The notes beneath the pieces are model-generated. The model had not been told where the DNA came from, did not search any database, and was given only the letters and a program-made list of their open reading frames with translations. From positions 186,001-250,000 of the forward strand of contig NZ_KI421498.1 of the NCBI RefSeq assembly GCF_000473105.1: a DNA stretch of 64,000 bases, in the 5' to 3' direction. Below are positions 53,638-62,620 of this stretch, piece after piece. Position numbers and translations under genes: made by a program. Every line of letters starts with the position of its first letter. Position 1 is the stretch's first letter. Origin of the DNA: Phaeobacter inhibens DSM 16374. Lineage in GTDB: Bacteria > Pseudomonadota > Alphaproteobacteria > Rhodobacterales > Rhodobacteraceae.

Positions 53638-55437
53638 ATGGCGGGAAATCAAGCGGTCCCGACTGCGGATGTAGAGCGCGAGAAATCACGCAAAGTTGGT
53701 GTTCTCTCTGCTCTGTGGCCATTCATGCGCCCCTATCGTGTGCTGATGGCCATGGCGACGCTGGCGCTGGTGTTGACAGCGGGCCTGTCGCTGACCTTGC
53801 CGCTGGCGGTACGTCGGGTGGTCGACAATTTCCGGATATCCGAAGCCGCGCTCCTTAATCAGTATTTCGCCGCCGCCCTTGTGATTGCAGCTCTGTTGGC
53901 GGTCGGCACCGGTCTGCGCTACGCGCTGGTCACACGGCTTGGAGAGCGGGTGGTTGCCGATATCCGTAAGGCGGTGTTTGACCGCGTCATTGGCATGAGC
54001 CCGGCATTCTTCGAACAGATCATGACCGGTGAGGTGCTGAGCCGGATCACCACGGATACGACGCTGATCCAGTCGGTTCTCGGATCGTCGGTGTCGATTG
54101 CCCTGCGCAACATGTTGATCTTCATCGGGGGGCTGGTGCTGATGCTGCTGACCTCGGCCAAACTGACCAGCCTTGTTCTGCTGATTGTGCCTGCGGTGAT
54201 CGTGCCGATCCTGGTGTTGGGGCGGCGCCTGCGCAAGATCAGCCGTGAGAACCAGGATTGGATCGCTGCCTCATCCGGCAATGCAGGGGAGGCGCTAGGC
54301 GCAGTGCAGACGGTTCAGGCCTATACCCATGAAGTGGCAAGCCGAAGCGAATTCAGCCGTCTGACCGAAACCGCCTTTGACGTGTCGATGCGACGTATCC
54401 AGACGCGCGCCTTTCTGACCGTCATCGTGATCTTCCTGGTGTTCTCCGGGGTGGTTGGGGTGTTGTGGATGGGCGCCAATGACGTGCGCGCAGGCGTGAT
54501 GACCGAAGGTACATTGGTGCAATTCGTGATCTATGCGGTGCTGGTGGCAGGATCCGTGGCCGCGCTGTCGGAAATCTGGAGCGAATTGCAGCGGGCCGCC
54601 GGCGCGACCGAGCGTTTGGTGGAGCTGCTGACGGCTGTGGATCAGGTTCAGGACCCCAAGTCGCCCCAAGCGCTTGCCGCACCGGTGCGCGGGGAAATCC
54701 GGTTTGACAACGTGTCCTTCCGCTATCCCGCACGGCCACAGATCCCGGCGTTGGTGGATGTTTCGCTTACCGTGCAGCCGGGTGAAACAGTCGCCTTTGT
54801 CGGGCCGTCTGGTGCAGGCAAGACAACGATCATCCAGATGATCCAGCGGTTTTACGATCCGACGTCTGGTGCTGTTTGCCTGGATGGTAGGCCGCTGCGG
54901 GAACTGCAACGGGATGACTTCCGCCAGCATATTGCGCTGGTGCCGCAGGATCCGGTGATCTTTGCGCTGTCCGCGCGCGACAATATTCGCTTTGGCCGTC
55001 CCGGTGCCAGTGATGCCGAGGTTGAGGCCGCTGCCCGGGCCGCTGCGGCCCATGACTTCATTTCTGCACTACCCGAAGGCTATGACAGCCAGGTTGGCGA
55101 GCGCGGTGTGATGCTGTCGGGTGGCCAGAAACAGCGGATCGCCATCGCGCGTGCCATCCTGCGTGACGCGCCGGTGCTGCTGCTGGACGAGGCGACCTCT
55201 GCGCTTGACGCCGAAAGCGAACGTCTGGTGCAGGCCGCCGTGGACGAGCTGAGCCAAGGCCGGACCACACTCATCGTGGCGCATCGTCTGGCGACCGTGA
55301 AAAAGGCTGACCGCATCGTGGTCATGGAAGAGGGGCGCATCATCGCCACCGGCACCCATGATCAGCTGGTTGCCGAGGACGGTCTTTACGCCCGCTTGGC
55401 GCGTTTGCAGTTCACCGACGGAATGGCGGCAGAATAG
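53638..55437 (+). CDS. MsbA-like ABC exporter (fused permease and ATPase)
   Basis: A 599-residue half-transporter that should work as a dimer. Six transmembrane helices fill residues 25-330. The ATPase domain has Walker A GPSGAGKTTI (about 393), the signature VMLSGGQKQRIAIARAIL (about 492), Walker B VLLLDEATSALD (about 515) and H-loop IVAHRLATV. The family exports lipids, drugs or peptides; the substrate is not evident. The ATG at 53638 is preferred over earlier in-frame codons because GAAGGAG is five bases upstream and homology starts there. It follows tRNA-Gly by 200 bp and appears to be a single gene. Confidence 0.92.
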   Translation: MAGNQAVPTADVEREKSRKVGVLSALWPFMRPYRVLMAMATLALVLTAGLSLTLPLAVRRVVDNFRISEAALLNQYFAAALVIAALLAVGTGLRYALVTRLGERVVADIRKAVFDRVIGMSPAFFEQIMTGEVLSRITTDTTLIQSVLGSSVSIALRNMLIFIGGLVLMLLTSAKLTSLVLLIVPAVIVPILVLGRRLRKISRENQDWIAASSGNAGEALGAVQTVQAYTHEVASRSEFSRLTETAFDVSMRRIQTRAFLTVIVIFLVFSGVVGVLWMGANDVRAGVMTEGTLVQFVIYAVLVAGSVAALSEIWSELQRAAGATERLVELLTAVDQVQDPKSPQALAAPVRGEIRFDNVSFRYPARPQIPALVDVSLTVQPGETVAFVGPSGAGKTTIIQMIQRFYDPTSGAVCLDGRPLRELQRDDFRQHIALVPQDPVIFALSARDNIRFGRPGASDAEVEAAARAAAAHDFISALPEGYDSQVGERGVMLSGGQKQRIAIARAILRDAPVLLLDEATSALDAESERLVQAAVDELSQGRTTLIVAHRLATVKKADRIVVMEEGRIIATGTHDQLVAEDGLYARLARLQFTDGMAAE

Positions 55438-55618
55438 GCAATACTGGCCTCGAACGCTCAGAAATTCGGTTTCAAGGTTGAAAACTGTCAAATGTCGCTG
55501 CGTCAAAGCGCAGGCTTCCTTGACGTGACCCTGTCGGCGCGCTTGCACGACGGGCCGTTTCAAATCATTTTGTGTTAACTGAAATTCCCCGGCACAAGGG
55601 GACTAGGGGAGGAAACCA

Positions 55619-57514
55619 ATGGGATTTGCCACGGCCGCGGACTGCTTGGCACTAGTGAATGAGATGCCTTTCGGGCAACGGAATATGCCGACAACGCTAT
55701 ACGGGCTGTTGTCCCGTACGGCCGGGAAGTTTCCCGACAACAAGGCAATAAGTTATCAGATCTTTTCCGGTCCGACCGATAAGGCTGAGACCCTGACCTG
55801 GCGCCAGTTGAAAGACAAGGTGACCCAAGCGGCGAATATGTTCCGTTCAATGGGCATCGGCGAAAAGGATGTGGTGGCCTATATTCTGCCCAACTGCAAC
55901 GAAACGGTTGTGACCCTGCTGGGCGGCGCCGTTGCGGGTATTGCCAATCCTATCAACCCATTGCTTGAGCCAGAACAGATCGCCTCGATCCTGCGCGAAA
56001 CCGGGGCCAAGGTCGTGGTGACGCTGAAACCCTTTCCCAAGACCGATGTGGCACAGAAGGTCGCCGAGGCCGTGCGCCATGCGCCCAAGGTGCATACGGT
56101 TCTGGAAATCGACCTCAACCGTTATCTGACACCGCCAAAATCCTGGATTGTGCCCCTGATCCGTCCCAAGCTTGAGGGCAAGGACAAGCTGGCGCATGCG
56201 AATTACAAAAACTTCAACCGCGAGCTGCGCAAACATCCTACCGAGCTGACGTTTGCGGATTCGGACAGTGACCGAGTGGCTTGCTATTTCCACACCGGCG
56301 GCACAACCGGCATGCCCAAAGTGGCGCAGCACACCTATTCCGGCATGAACTACAACGGCTGGTTGGGCAGCAAACTGCTGTTCACCGAAGAAGACAACAT
56401 CATGTGCCCGCTGCCGCTGTTCCATGTCTTTGCGTGCCATGTGATCCTGATGGCTGCTGTTGCGTCTGGCGCGCATGTGGTGTTCCCGACTCCGCAGGGC
56501 TATCGCGGCGAGGGGGTGTTCGACAATTTCTGGAAGCTGGTCGAACGGTGGAAAATTTCCTTTATCATTACAGTGCCAACGGCGATCTCGGCCAAGATGC
56601 AGCGGCCTGTTGATGCGGATGTCTCAACCGTGAAAACCGCCTTTTCCGGGTCCGCGCCGCTGCCGGTGGAGCTGTTCAGGCGGTTCGAAGAGGCAACGGG
56701 TGTGAAAATCGTTGAGGGCTATGGCCTGACCGAAGCCACATGTCTGGTGTCCTGCAACCCGGTGTTGGGTGAAAAGAAAATTGGGTCCATCGGCATTCCG
56801 CTGCCCTATACCGATGTGAAAATCGTCAAGGGCACCGACGAGGGAACCGTAGAACTGGGTGTGGATGAGATCGGCGAGATCTGCATCTCCAGCCCCGGTG
56901 TTTACGCCGGTCATACCTATACAGAGGTCGAGAAGAACGAAGGGTTGTTCTACCAAGACACGCATCTGCGGACCGGCGACCTTGGGAAGCTGGACAGCGA
57001 CGGGTATCTCTGGATCACCGGTCGTGCCAAGGATCTGATCATTCGCGGTGGTCACAATATCGACCCGGCCGAGATCGAAGAGGCGCTATTGGGCCATGAG
57101 GCCGTCGCCTTTGCCGGTGCTATCGGCCAGCCAGATGCCCATGCCGGCGAGGTGCCCTGCGCCTTTGTCGAGCTGGTGGACGGCGCAACTGTGACGCCTG
57201 ACGAGCTTCTGGCTTATTGCCAAATTCACGTACACGAGCGGGCTGCGATCCCCAAACATGTGACTGTGATGGATGAGCTCCCGAAAACGGCTGTGGGCAA
57301 GGTCTTCAAACCGGATCTGCGCAAGAATGCGATTACCCGGATCTACAACGACGCGCTGCTGAAGGCTGGTCTGCCTGCGCGCGTTGAACATGTGGTCGAT
57401 GACAAGGGCCGTGGACTGGTCGCGCAGGTTGAAGAAAACGGCGCCAAGGCCTCGGACATTTCCGATGTACTGGGCGTCTTTACCCGTCCATGGGAACCTA
57501 TGCCCAAGGCATGA
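55619..57514 (+). CDS. Acyl-CoA synthetase (AMP-dependent synthetase/ligase)
   Basis: A 631-residue adenylate-forming enzyme that activates a carboxylic acid to its CoA thioester. It has the P-loop FHTGGTTGMPKVAQHTYSG (about 222), the VEGYGLTEATCLVSCNP motif (about 365), the hinge TGRAKDLIIRGGHNIDPAEIE (about 465) and the catalytic lysine in ELPKTAVGKVFKPDLR (about 560). It is longer than acetyl-type ligases at its C-terminus. AGGAAACCA precedes the ATG. The substrate, possibly a medium- or long-chain acid, cannot be read from sequence. A strong terminator follows. Confidence 0.9.
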   Translation: MGFATAADCLALVNEMPFGQRNMPTTLYGLLSRTAGKFPDNKAISYQIFSGPTDKAETLTWRQLKDKVTQAANMFRSMGIGEKDVVAYILPNCNETVVTLLGGAVAGIANPINPLLEPEQIASILRETGAKVVVTLKPFPKTDVAQKVAEAVRHAPKVHTVLEIDLNRYLTPPKSWIVPLIRPKLEGKDKLAHANYKNFNRELRKHPTELTFADSDSDRVACYFHTGGTTGMPKVAQHTYSGMNYNGWLGSKLLFTEEDNIMCPLPLFHVFACHVILMAAVASGAHVVFPTPQGYRGEGVFDNFWKLVERWKISFIITVPTAISAKMQRPVDADVSTVKTAFSGSAPLPVELFRRFEEATGVKIVEGYGLTEATCLVSCNPVLGEKKIGSIGIPLPYTDVKIVKGTDEGTVELGVDEIGEICISSPGVYAGHTYTEVEKNEGLFYQDTHLRTGDLGKLDSDGYLWITGRAKDLIIRGGHNIDPAEIEEALLGHEAVAFAGAIGQPDAHAGEVPCAFVELVDGATVTPDELLAYCQIHVHERAAIPKHVTVMDELPKTAVGKVFKPDLRKNAITRIYNDALLKAGLPARVEHVVDDKGRGLVAQVEENGAKASDISDVLGVFTRPWEPMPKA

Positions 57515-57552
57515 TCACATGCCCTCGGTCTTGGCCGTTCACAGAGGTTGAG

Positions 57553-57578
57553 AAAGCGCCCCATTGGGGCGCTTTTTT
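57553..57578 (+). terminator. Strong terminator after the acyl-CoA synthetase gene
   Basis: AAAGCGCCCC (57553-57562) pairs perfectly with GGGGCGCTTT (57566-57575) around a three-base loop, running into six T residues (57573-57578). Confidence 0.93.
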
Positions 57579-57653
57579 CGATTGTGGGGCATGGTTTTTG
57601 GCCGCGGCGCTGCTAGGCTCATCCGGCGCACTACGAAACGGGGAACGGGCAAG

Positions 57654-58580
57654 ATGAATTACGAACGGCTGATCGACGAAGAAACCTGGGCCTTTATCAA
57701 AAAAACAGGTGAGTGTTATCCGGATGATGCCGTTGATCTGACCATCGAAGAGCAGCGAGAGGTCTACAACGCCATGGCCGCTGAGTTCCGTACGGCCCGC
57801 CCTGACATTGTCAGCTGTGAGGACCGTTTGGTCGGTGCCGTACCGGTGCGCATTTACACCGCCGGAGAGCCGGGCTGTACGGTAATGTTCTGTCACGGAG
57901 GCGGGTTTGTCGTGGGCGGTCTGGACAGCCATGATGATGTCTGCGCCGAACTCTGCGCCCAGACCGGTTATCGCGTGGTGGCGGTCGACTACCGGCTGGC
58001 ACCGGAACATCTGCATCCTGCTGCCTTTGACGACGCCTGGGCGGTCTGCCAGTGGATCCACGAGAGTTTTGATGGTGACCTTGTGCTGGCGGGTGACAGT
58101 GCTGGCGCAAATCTCTGCGCTGCAGTGGCGCATCATGCGCGTGGACGTCTCACGGGGCTGGTCGGTCAGGTGCTGATCTATGGGGCCTTTGGCGGTGATA
58201 TAGACGAAGGCTCATATCTTGAGCACGCCCAAGCCCCGATGCTGACGCGGGATGATCTTCTGTTTTATGGTGATATTCGCCGTCCTGATGGTGCAGGCGA
58301 TGCACCAGACCCGACCATGGCTCCGCTTTCGGACAGTGATTTCGCCGGGCTGCCTGCCACCGTGCTGGTCACCGCTGATTGCGATCCGGTGCGCGATGAC
58401 TCCCGCCACTACCGCGATAAGATTTTGGCCGCAGGGGGCAAGGCGCATTGGATCAATGAGCCGGGGCTGGTCCATGGCTACCTACGCGCCCGCCACAGCG
58501 TTGGCCGCGCCCGCGACAGTTTTGAGCGGATTTCTGTGGCCGTGGAAGCGCTGGGGCAGGGGCTCTGGCCTTACGAGTGA
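57654..58580 (+). CDS. Alpha/beta hydrolase of the hormone-sensitive lipase family
   Basis: A 308-residue esterase-type protein. The oxyanion motif MFCHGGGFVVGG lies near residue 82, the nucleophile elbow VLAGDSAGANLCAA near 145, the acid in TADCDPVRDD near 245 and the catalytic histidine in PGLVHGYLRAR near 275. The HGGG and GDSAG motifs place it in the HSL (family IV) group, which hydrolyses short-chain esters and amides. The ATG at 57654 is chosen because earlier in-frame starts would lie in the terminator. Its natural substrate is unknown. Confidence 0.9.
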   Translation: MNYERLIDEETWAFIKKTGECYPDDAVDLTIEEQREVYNAMAAEFRTARPDIVSCEDRLVGAVPVRIYTAGEPGCTVMFCHGGGFVVGGLDSHDDVCAELCAQTGYRVVAVDYRLAPEHLHPAAFDDAWAVCQWIHESFDGDLVLAGDSAGANLCAAVAHHARGRLTGLVGQVLIYGAFGGDIDEGSYLEHAQAPMLTRDDLLFYGDIRRPDGAGDAPDPTMAPLSDSDFAGLPATVLVTADCDPVRDDSRHYRDKILAAGGKAHWINEPGLVHGYLRARHSVGRARDSFERISVAVEALGQGLWPYE

Positions 58581-58588
58581 CGCCAGAC

Positions 58589-59152
58589 CTAACCTGCAAA
58601 ATCACGGCATTGTTCGGGTGCGGCACTGCGATCATACCACCCCCCGCTCTTGACGCGCCAATCGCTCGTGTGGGTGGTCACATAGGACCAATTGCCCACC
58701 GGAAGATGGGAGTACCCAATGACATCGCCGGGCTGGATCAGTCCAATGCGGGCGGTCCCCGCGCTGTGACCTGAGTAAAGCGGGACCGGCGCCCCCAGCC
58801 AGCCGAGGCAGGCGCTTTCAAACTCATCCCGGATCGGCAGATCGACAAGCAGGCGGCGCAGGTGGGTGTCATTAAGTGCCAGTTGACGGCGTTTGGTGTT
58901 GACCTTGCAGCCGTGAAATTGCTCTAGCCCCCGGATTTCCTGCACCTGTCGATTGCTATGTGGGTCAAGCGCAACCGATTTTCCCAGACAGTCGCTATTG
59001 TCAAAGACGCTTTGACCCAATGTCGACCCAAAGCAATAGCCCGCCCGGTCCATGATCAGGTTTCGGGTGAACCACAGATCATCACAGCCATCCTGCGCCA
59101 ATGCGGGCAATGGCAGAAGCAGTAGTATCAGGGCAAGGCAACGTCTGGTCAT
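58589..59152 (-). CDS. Small secreted Cys-containing protein (DUF4453-like)
   Basis: A 187-residue protein with a Sec signal peptide (CLALILLLLPLPALAQ, cleavage around residue 19). The mature part starts with CDDLWFTRNLIMDRAGYCFG, similar to the conserved block of a periplasmic domain of unknown function common in Rhodobacteraceae (DUF4453, from memory). The C-terminal half contains a short beta-rich, SH3-like stretch (PLYSGHSAGTARIGLIQPGD and following). Six cysteines suggest disulfides in the periplasm. It is convergent with the hydrolase gene, nine bases apart. Confidence 0.7.
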   Translation of the reverse strand: MTRRCLALILLLLPLPALAQDGCDDLWFTRNLIMDRAGYCFGSTLGQSVFDNSDCLGKSVALDPHSNRQVQEIRGLEQFHGCKVNTKRRQLALNDTHLRRLLVDLPIRDEFESACLGWLGAPVPLYSGHSAGTARIGLIQPGDVIGYSHLPVGNWSYVTTHTSDWRVKSGGWYDRSAAPEQCRDFAG

Positions 59153-59208
59153 GGCAGGCTCCTGTCGGGCGGATATAGTGATCGCCCAAAGAAGCCTGCC
59201 ACGGATCC

Positions 59209-60045
59209 TCAGCTGAGGAAAGATTTTGCCTTCATCGTGTCGGCAATTGGCGCGCCGAGACGGTTGAGAATGGTGGGGGCCAGTTGCAGCTGATCGATCA
59301 CCACATCCTCTGCGGGGCCTGTCGCATCCCCAAAGTAATAGAGCGCGGTTTCCTGCTGCAGGGGGCTGCGCCCGCCGTGGTGCCCGCGCTCATCCTGGCC
59401 ATGATCTGCGGTAACGATGATCTCGTAGCCCATTTCGCGCCATTTGATTATGAACGGGGCCAGCATCTCGTCCATCACGAAACAGGCGTGATCCATCTCC
59501 TGACAGTCGTGGAAGAACCGGTGCCCCATGCAATCCAGCGTGCAGGTGTGCAGCATGCCGTAGTTGAGGCCAAAGCGCAGGCAGAGGTTGGTCAGCGTGC
59601 CAAACAGATCCACATCGGACGGCGTCATCTGGTTCACCAATCCATAGCCGGTCATGGAATGAAACCGCCCATGATTGATGGTGGCGCTTTCGGGTTCGTC
59701 ATATTCCACATCGCGCACCGGATCATAGGGATGGCGATTGAAGAACGAGGACCAGAAACTATGCGCGACCGCACCGGTCACGCCGCCGCCGTCGCGGACC
59801 TGACTGAACACATCCTTGTGGCCCAGACGGAAGACATTGCCATTGCCGGTACAGCCATGTTCCGCAGGGACAACGCCGGTGTGGATCGAGGCATAGCAGC
59901 TGGCAGAGATCGACGGCAGCACTGCCCGGTGTTTCCAGACCCGCGCTTCGCCGCTGTCAACCCAGCCTTCCAGATTGCCAAACAGCCGACGGAAATTGCG
60001 CCAGGGGACGCCGTCCAAGATGATGAGGAGAAGTTTGTTGTCCAT
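59209..60045 (-). CDS. Alkaline phosphatase/nucleotide pyrophosphatase-superfamily protein
   Basis: A 278-residue member of the type I phosphodiesterase superfamily. It has LLLIILDGVPWRN with the first metal Asp (about 11), the nucleophile region LPSISASCYASIHTG (about 43-57), LHTCTLDCMGHRFFHD (about 165) and VTADHGQDERGHHGG (about 210) with the remaining metal ligands. Such enzymes hydrolyse phosphodiesters or phosphonates. No signal peptide is present, so it acts in the cytoplasm. It lies 125 bp downstream of the Dpp-type ABC transporter genes, but a terminator between them suggests separate transcription. It may process something the transporter imports; that is inference. Confidence 0.85.
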   Translation of the reverse strand: MDNKLLLIILDGVPWRNFRRLFGNLEGWVDSGEARVWKHRAVLPSISASCYASIHTGVVPAEHGCTGNGNVFRLGHKDVFSQVRDGGGVTGAVAHSFWSSFFNRHPYDPVRDVEYDEPESATINHGRFHSMTGYGLVNQMTPSDVDLFGTLTNLCLRFGLNYGMLHTCTLDCMGHRFFHDCQEMDHACFVMDEMLAPFIIKWREMGYEIIVTADHGQDERGHHGGRSPLQQETALYYFGDATGPAEDVVIDQLQLAPTILNRLGAPIADTMKAKSFLS

Positions 60046-60075
60046 CGCAGAACCCAGGGTCTTGTAAAGGTGAGG

Positions 60076-60115
60076 TAAAAAGGCGGTCGTGAGGAGTGTT
60101 CCTGCGACCGCCTTT
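60076..60115 (-). terminator. Terminator after the Dpp-type ABC operon
   Basis: On the - strand AAAGGCGGTCG (60115-60105) pairs perfectly with CGACCGCCTTT (60089-60079), followed by a run of T residues (to 60076). It lies 55 bp after the ATPase gene stop. Confidence 0.88.
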
Positions 60116-60170
60116 GATAGCGTTCCGCCGCAGTTGCCTGCGACGGGGGATGATATGTACTGCCTGCCCG

Positions 60171-61808
60171 CTAGTTGCCGGCACTTTCCATCTTGCGATT
60201 GGCGATGACTTCTTCCAGCCAGCCCAGGCGCATTTCCGGTACCGAGCTGAGCAACAGATCGGTATAGTCGTCAAAGGGTGGCGACAGCACCTCGGTCTTG
60301 CCGCCATAGCGTTGCACGCGCCCCTGATACATCACTGCGATATTGTCCGAAATCGCCCGCACTGTGGCGAGGTCATGGGTGATGAACAGGAAGGCGACAT
60401 TCTCGATCTTCTGCAGTTCCAGCAACAGCTTGAGGATGCCGTCTGCCACCAGCGGATCCAGCGCCGAGGTGACCTCGTCGCAGATGATCATCTTCGGTTT
60501 GGCGGCCAGAGCGCGGGCAATACAAACACGCTGTTTTTGCCCACCCGACAGCTCTGCCGGGTAGCGATCCATGAAGCTTTCGCCCAATTCGATCTCATCC
60601 AGCAGCTCAATGATCCGCTTGCGCTTCTCTGCGCCTTTCATGCCGAAGTAGAACTCCAGCGGGCGCCCGATGATGGTGCCGACGGTCTGGCGCGGGTTCA
60701 TGGCCACATCTGCCATCTGGTAGATCATCTGCAACTCGCGCAGGTCTTCGCGGCTGCGCCCCGCCAGATCGGAGGACAGGGTACGCCCTGCGAACTCGAT
60801 CTCGCCCTCGCGCGGTGGCAACAGACCGGTGATCACCCGTGCGAGTGTCGATTTCCCAGAGCCGGATTCCCCGACCACGGCCAGTGTCTGACCAGGGTGC
60901 AGATCAACGTTCACATTGTGCAGCACGTCGAATTTGGTGCCCTTGTAGCGCGCGGTGATATTGCGCACGCTGAGCACCGGCTCCGGGGTGGGGGCCTTCT
61001 CCTCATGGGTGATGGAGCGCACCGAGACCAGAGCCTGCGTATACTCCTCCTGCGGTGCGTTGATGATCTGATCGACGGGGCCGTATTCCACCATATTGCC
61101 ATGGCGCAGCACCATGATGTCGTCGCTCACCTGCGCCACAACCGCGAGGTCGTGGGTGATATAGAGCGCGGCGACACCGGTGTCGCGGATGGCTTCCTTG
61201 ATCGCCATCAGCACCTCGATCTGTGTGGTCACATCCAGCGCCGTGGTCGGTTCGTCAAACACCACCAGATCCGGCTCCGGGCAGAGCGCCAGCGCGGTCA
61301 TGCAGCGTTGCAGCTGCCCGCCGGAGACCTGATGCGGGTACCGCTCGCCGATATTGTCAGGATCAGGCAGACCCAGCTTGGCAAACAGCGCGCGCGCGCG
61401 CGCCTCGGCGTCCTTTTTGGAGAACTTGCCCTGCTCAACCGCTGCTTCGATCACTTGTTCCATGATTTTCTTGGCTGGGTTGAACGAGGCCGCCGCCGAT
61501 TGCGAGACATAGGTGACCTCGCCGCCGCGCAGACGGCGGATATCGCGCAGTTTGGATTGCAGGATATCGCGACCGTTCACCCAGACCTCGCCGCCGGTGA
61601 TTTTGACTCCACCGCGGCCATAGGCCATGGAGGCCAGACCGATGGTGGATTTGCCCGCGCCGGATTCCCCGATCAGCCCCAGCACCTTGCCCGGTTGCAG
61701 ATCAAAACTGACACCATGCACGATCTCGATGTCGTGGGGCTTTTCACCCGGCGGGTAGACAGTTGCGCCGATCTTGAGATCGCGCACTTTCACGAGAGGT
61801 TCGCTCAT
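60171..61808 (-). CDS. Dipeptide/oligopeptide ABC transporter ATPase, two domains fused (DppD-DppF)
   Basis: A 545-residue double ATPase. The first domain has Walker A IGESGAGKST (about 42), the signature VSGGQLQRCMTALAL (about 165) and Walker B LVVFDEPTTALDV. The second has VGESGSGKST (about 313), ELSGGQKQRVCIARAL (about 425) and MIICDEVTSALDP. The C-terminal extensions typical of peptide/nickel transporters follow each domain. It powers uptake through the two permeases encoded directly upstream, with which it overlaps by four bases. Peptides are the default substrate, but opines, nickel chelates or glycosides are possible. Confidence 0.92.
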   Translation of the reverse strand: MSEPLVKVRDLKIGATVYPPGEKPHDIEIVHGVSFDLQPGKVLGLIGESGAGKSTIGLASMAYGRGGVKITGGEVWVNGRDILQSKLRDIRRLRGGEVTYVSQSAAASFNPAKKIMEQVIEAAVEQGKFSKKDAEARARALFAKLGLPDPDNIGERYPHQVSGGQLQRCMTALALCPEPDLVVFDEPTTALDVTTQIEVLMAIKEAIRDTGVAALYITHDLAVVAQVSDDIMVLRHGNMVEYGPVDQIINAPQEEYTQALVSVRSITHEEKAPTPEPVLSVRNITARYKGTKFDVLHNVNVDLHPGQTLAVVGESGSGKSTLARVITGLLPPREGEIEFAGRTLSSDLAGRSREDLRELQMIYQMADVAMNPRQTVGTIIGRPLEFYFGMKGAEKRKRIIELLDEIELGESFMDRYPAELSGGQKQRVCIARALAAKPKMIICDEVTSALDPLVADGILKLLLELQKIENVAFLFITHDLATVRAISDNIAVMYQGRVQRYGGKTEVLSPPFDDYTDLLLSSVPEMRLGWLEEVIANRKMESAGN

Positions 61809-62620
61809 CCGCGGCCTCCTTTCAGTGATGTTGTGCGGTTCAGGACCCAGTCCGCGACAAGGTTGACCGAGATCGCAAGGGTGGCGATGGCGATGGCAGG
61901 CAGCAGAGCCGCCGGGATGCCATAGACAATGCCTTCCTTGTTTTCCTTCACGATCCCGCCCCAGTCTGCTTCGGGAGGTTGCACGCCAAGGCCAAGGAAC
62001 GACAGGGTCGAGACAAACAGCACCATAAAGATGAACCGAAGTCCCATTTCGGCCACCAGTGGTGACAATGCATTGGGCAGGATCTCACGGAAGATGATCC
62101 AGACGGTTTTCTCACCACGCAGACGGGCCGCCTCGACGTAGTCCATCACCTCAATATCGACCGCAACCGCACGGGCGAGACGATAGACACGCGTGGAGTC
62201 CAGCAGCCCCATGACCACGATCAGCACTGGCACGGTGACTGGCATCACTGACAGCACCACAAGGGCAAAAATCAGCGTTGGGATCGACATCACCAGATCG
62301 ACCAGCCGCGACATCACCTGATCCACCCAGCCGCCGGAGACGGCAGCAAAGAAACCCAGGATTGATCCCGTGGTAAAGGACAGAATGGTGGCCGCTGTCG
62401 CGATGAAGATGGTCGTCCGCCCGCCGTAGATCATTCGGCTGAGAAGATCGCGACCGATGTTATCGGTGCCAAGAAGATGCTCGGCTGTACGTGGCTCCCA
62501 GACGTCACCAACGATTTCGGCCATGCCGTAGGGGGCCAGCAGCGGGGCAAAGATCGCCATGAGAAAATAGAGGGCCGTGAACAACAGCCCAATCATTGCA
62601 GAGATAGGGATATTCTTCAT
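61805..62620 (-). CDS. Dpp-type ABC transporter permease (DppC-like)
   Basis: A 271-residue inner-membrane permease with about six helices, an N-terminal HLLGTDNIGRDLLSRMIYGGR motif (about 50-70, in part GTDNIGRDLLSRM) and the EAA loop DYVEAARLRGEKTVWIIFRE (about 160) that contacts the ATPase. It forms the channel with the DppB-like subunit. It overlaps both neighbours by four bases. Confidence 0.92.
   Translation of the reverse strand: MKNIPISAMIGLLFTALYFLMAIFAPLLAPYGMAEIVGDVWEPRTAEHLLGTDNIGRDLLSRMIYGGRTTIFIATAATILSFTTGSILGFFAAVSGGWVDQVMSRLVDLVMSIPTLIFALVVLSVMPVTVPVLIVVMGLLDSTRVYRLARAVAVDIEVMDYVEAARLRGEKTVWIIFREILPNALSPLVAEMGLRFIFMVLFVSTLSFLGLGVQPPEADWGGIVKENKEGIVYGIPAALLPAIAIATLAISVNLVADWVLNRTTSLKGGRG

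Noticed and set aside
60096-61925. A 609-codon open frame on the + strand.
   Set aside because: It is antisense to the Dpp-type ATPase gene, His/Arg/Gln-rich with no motifs, and is explained by the high GC of the real gene.
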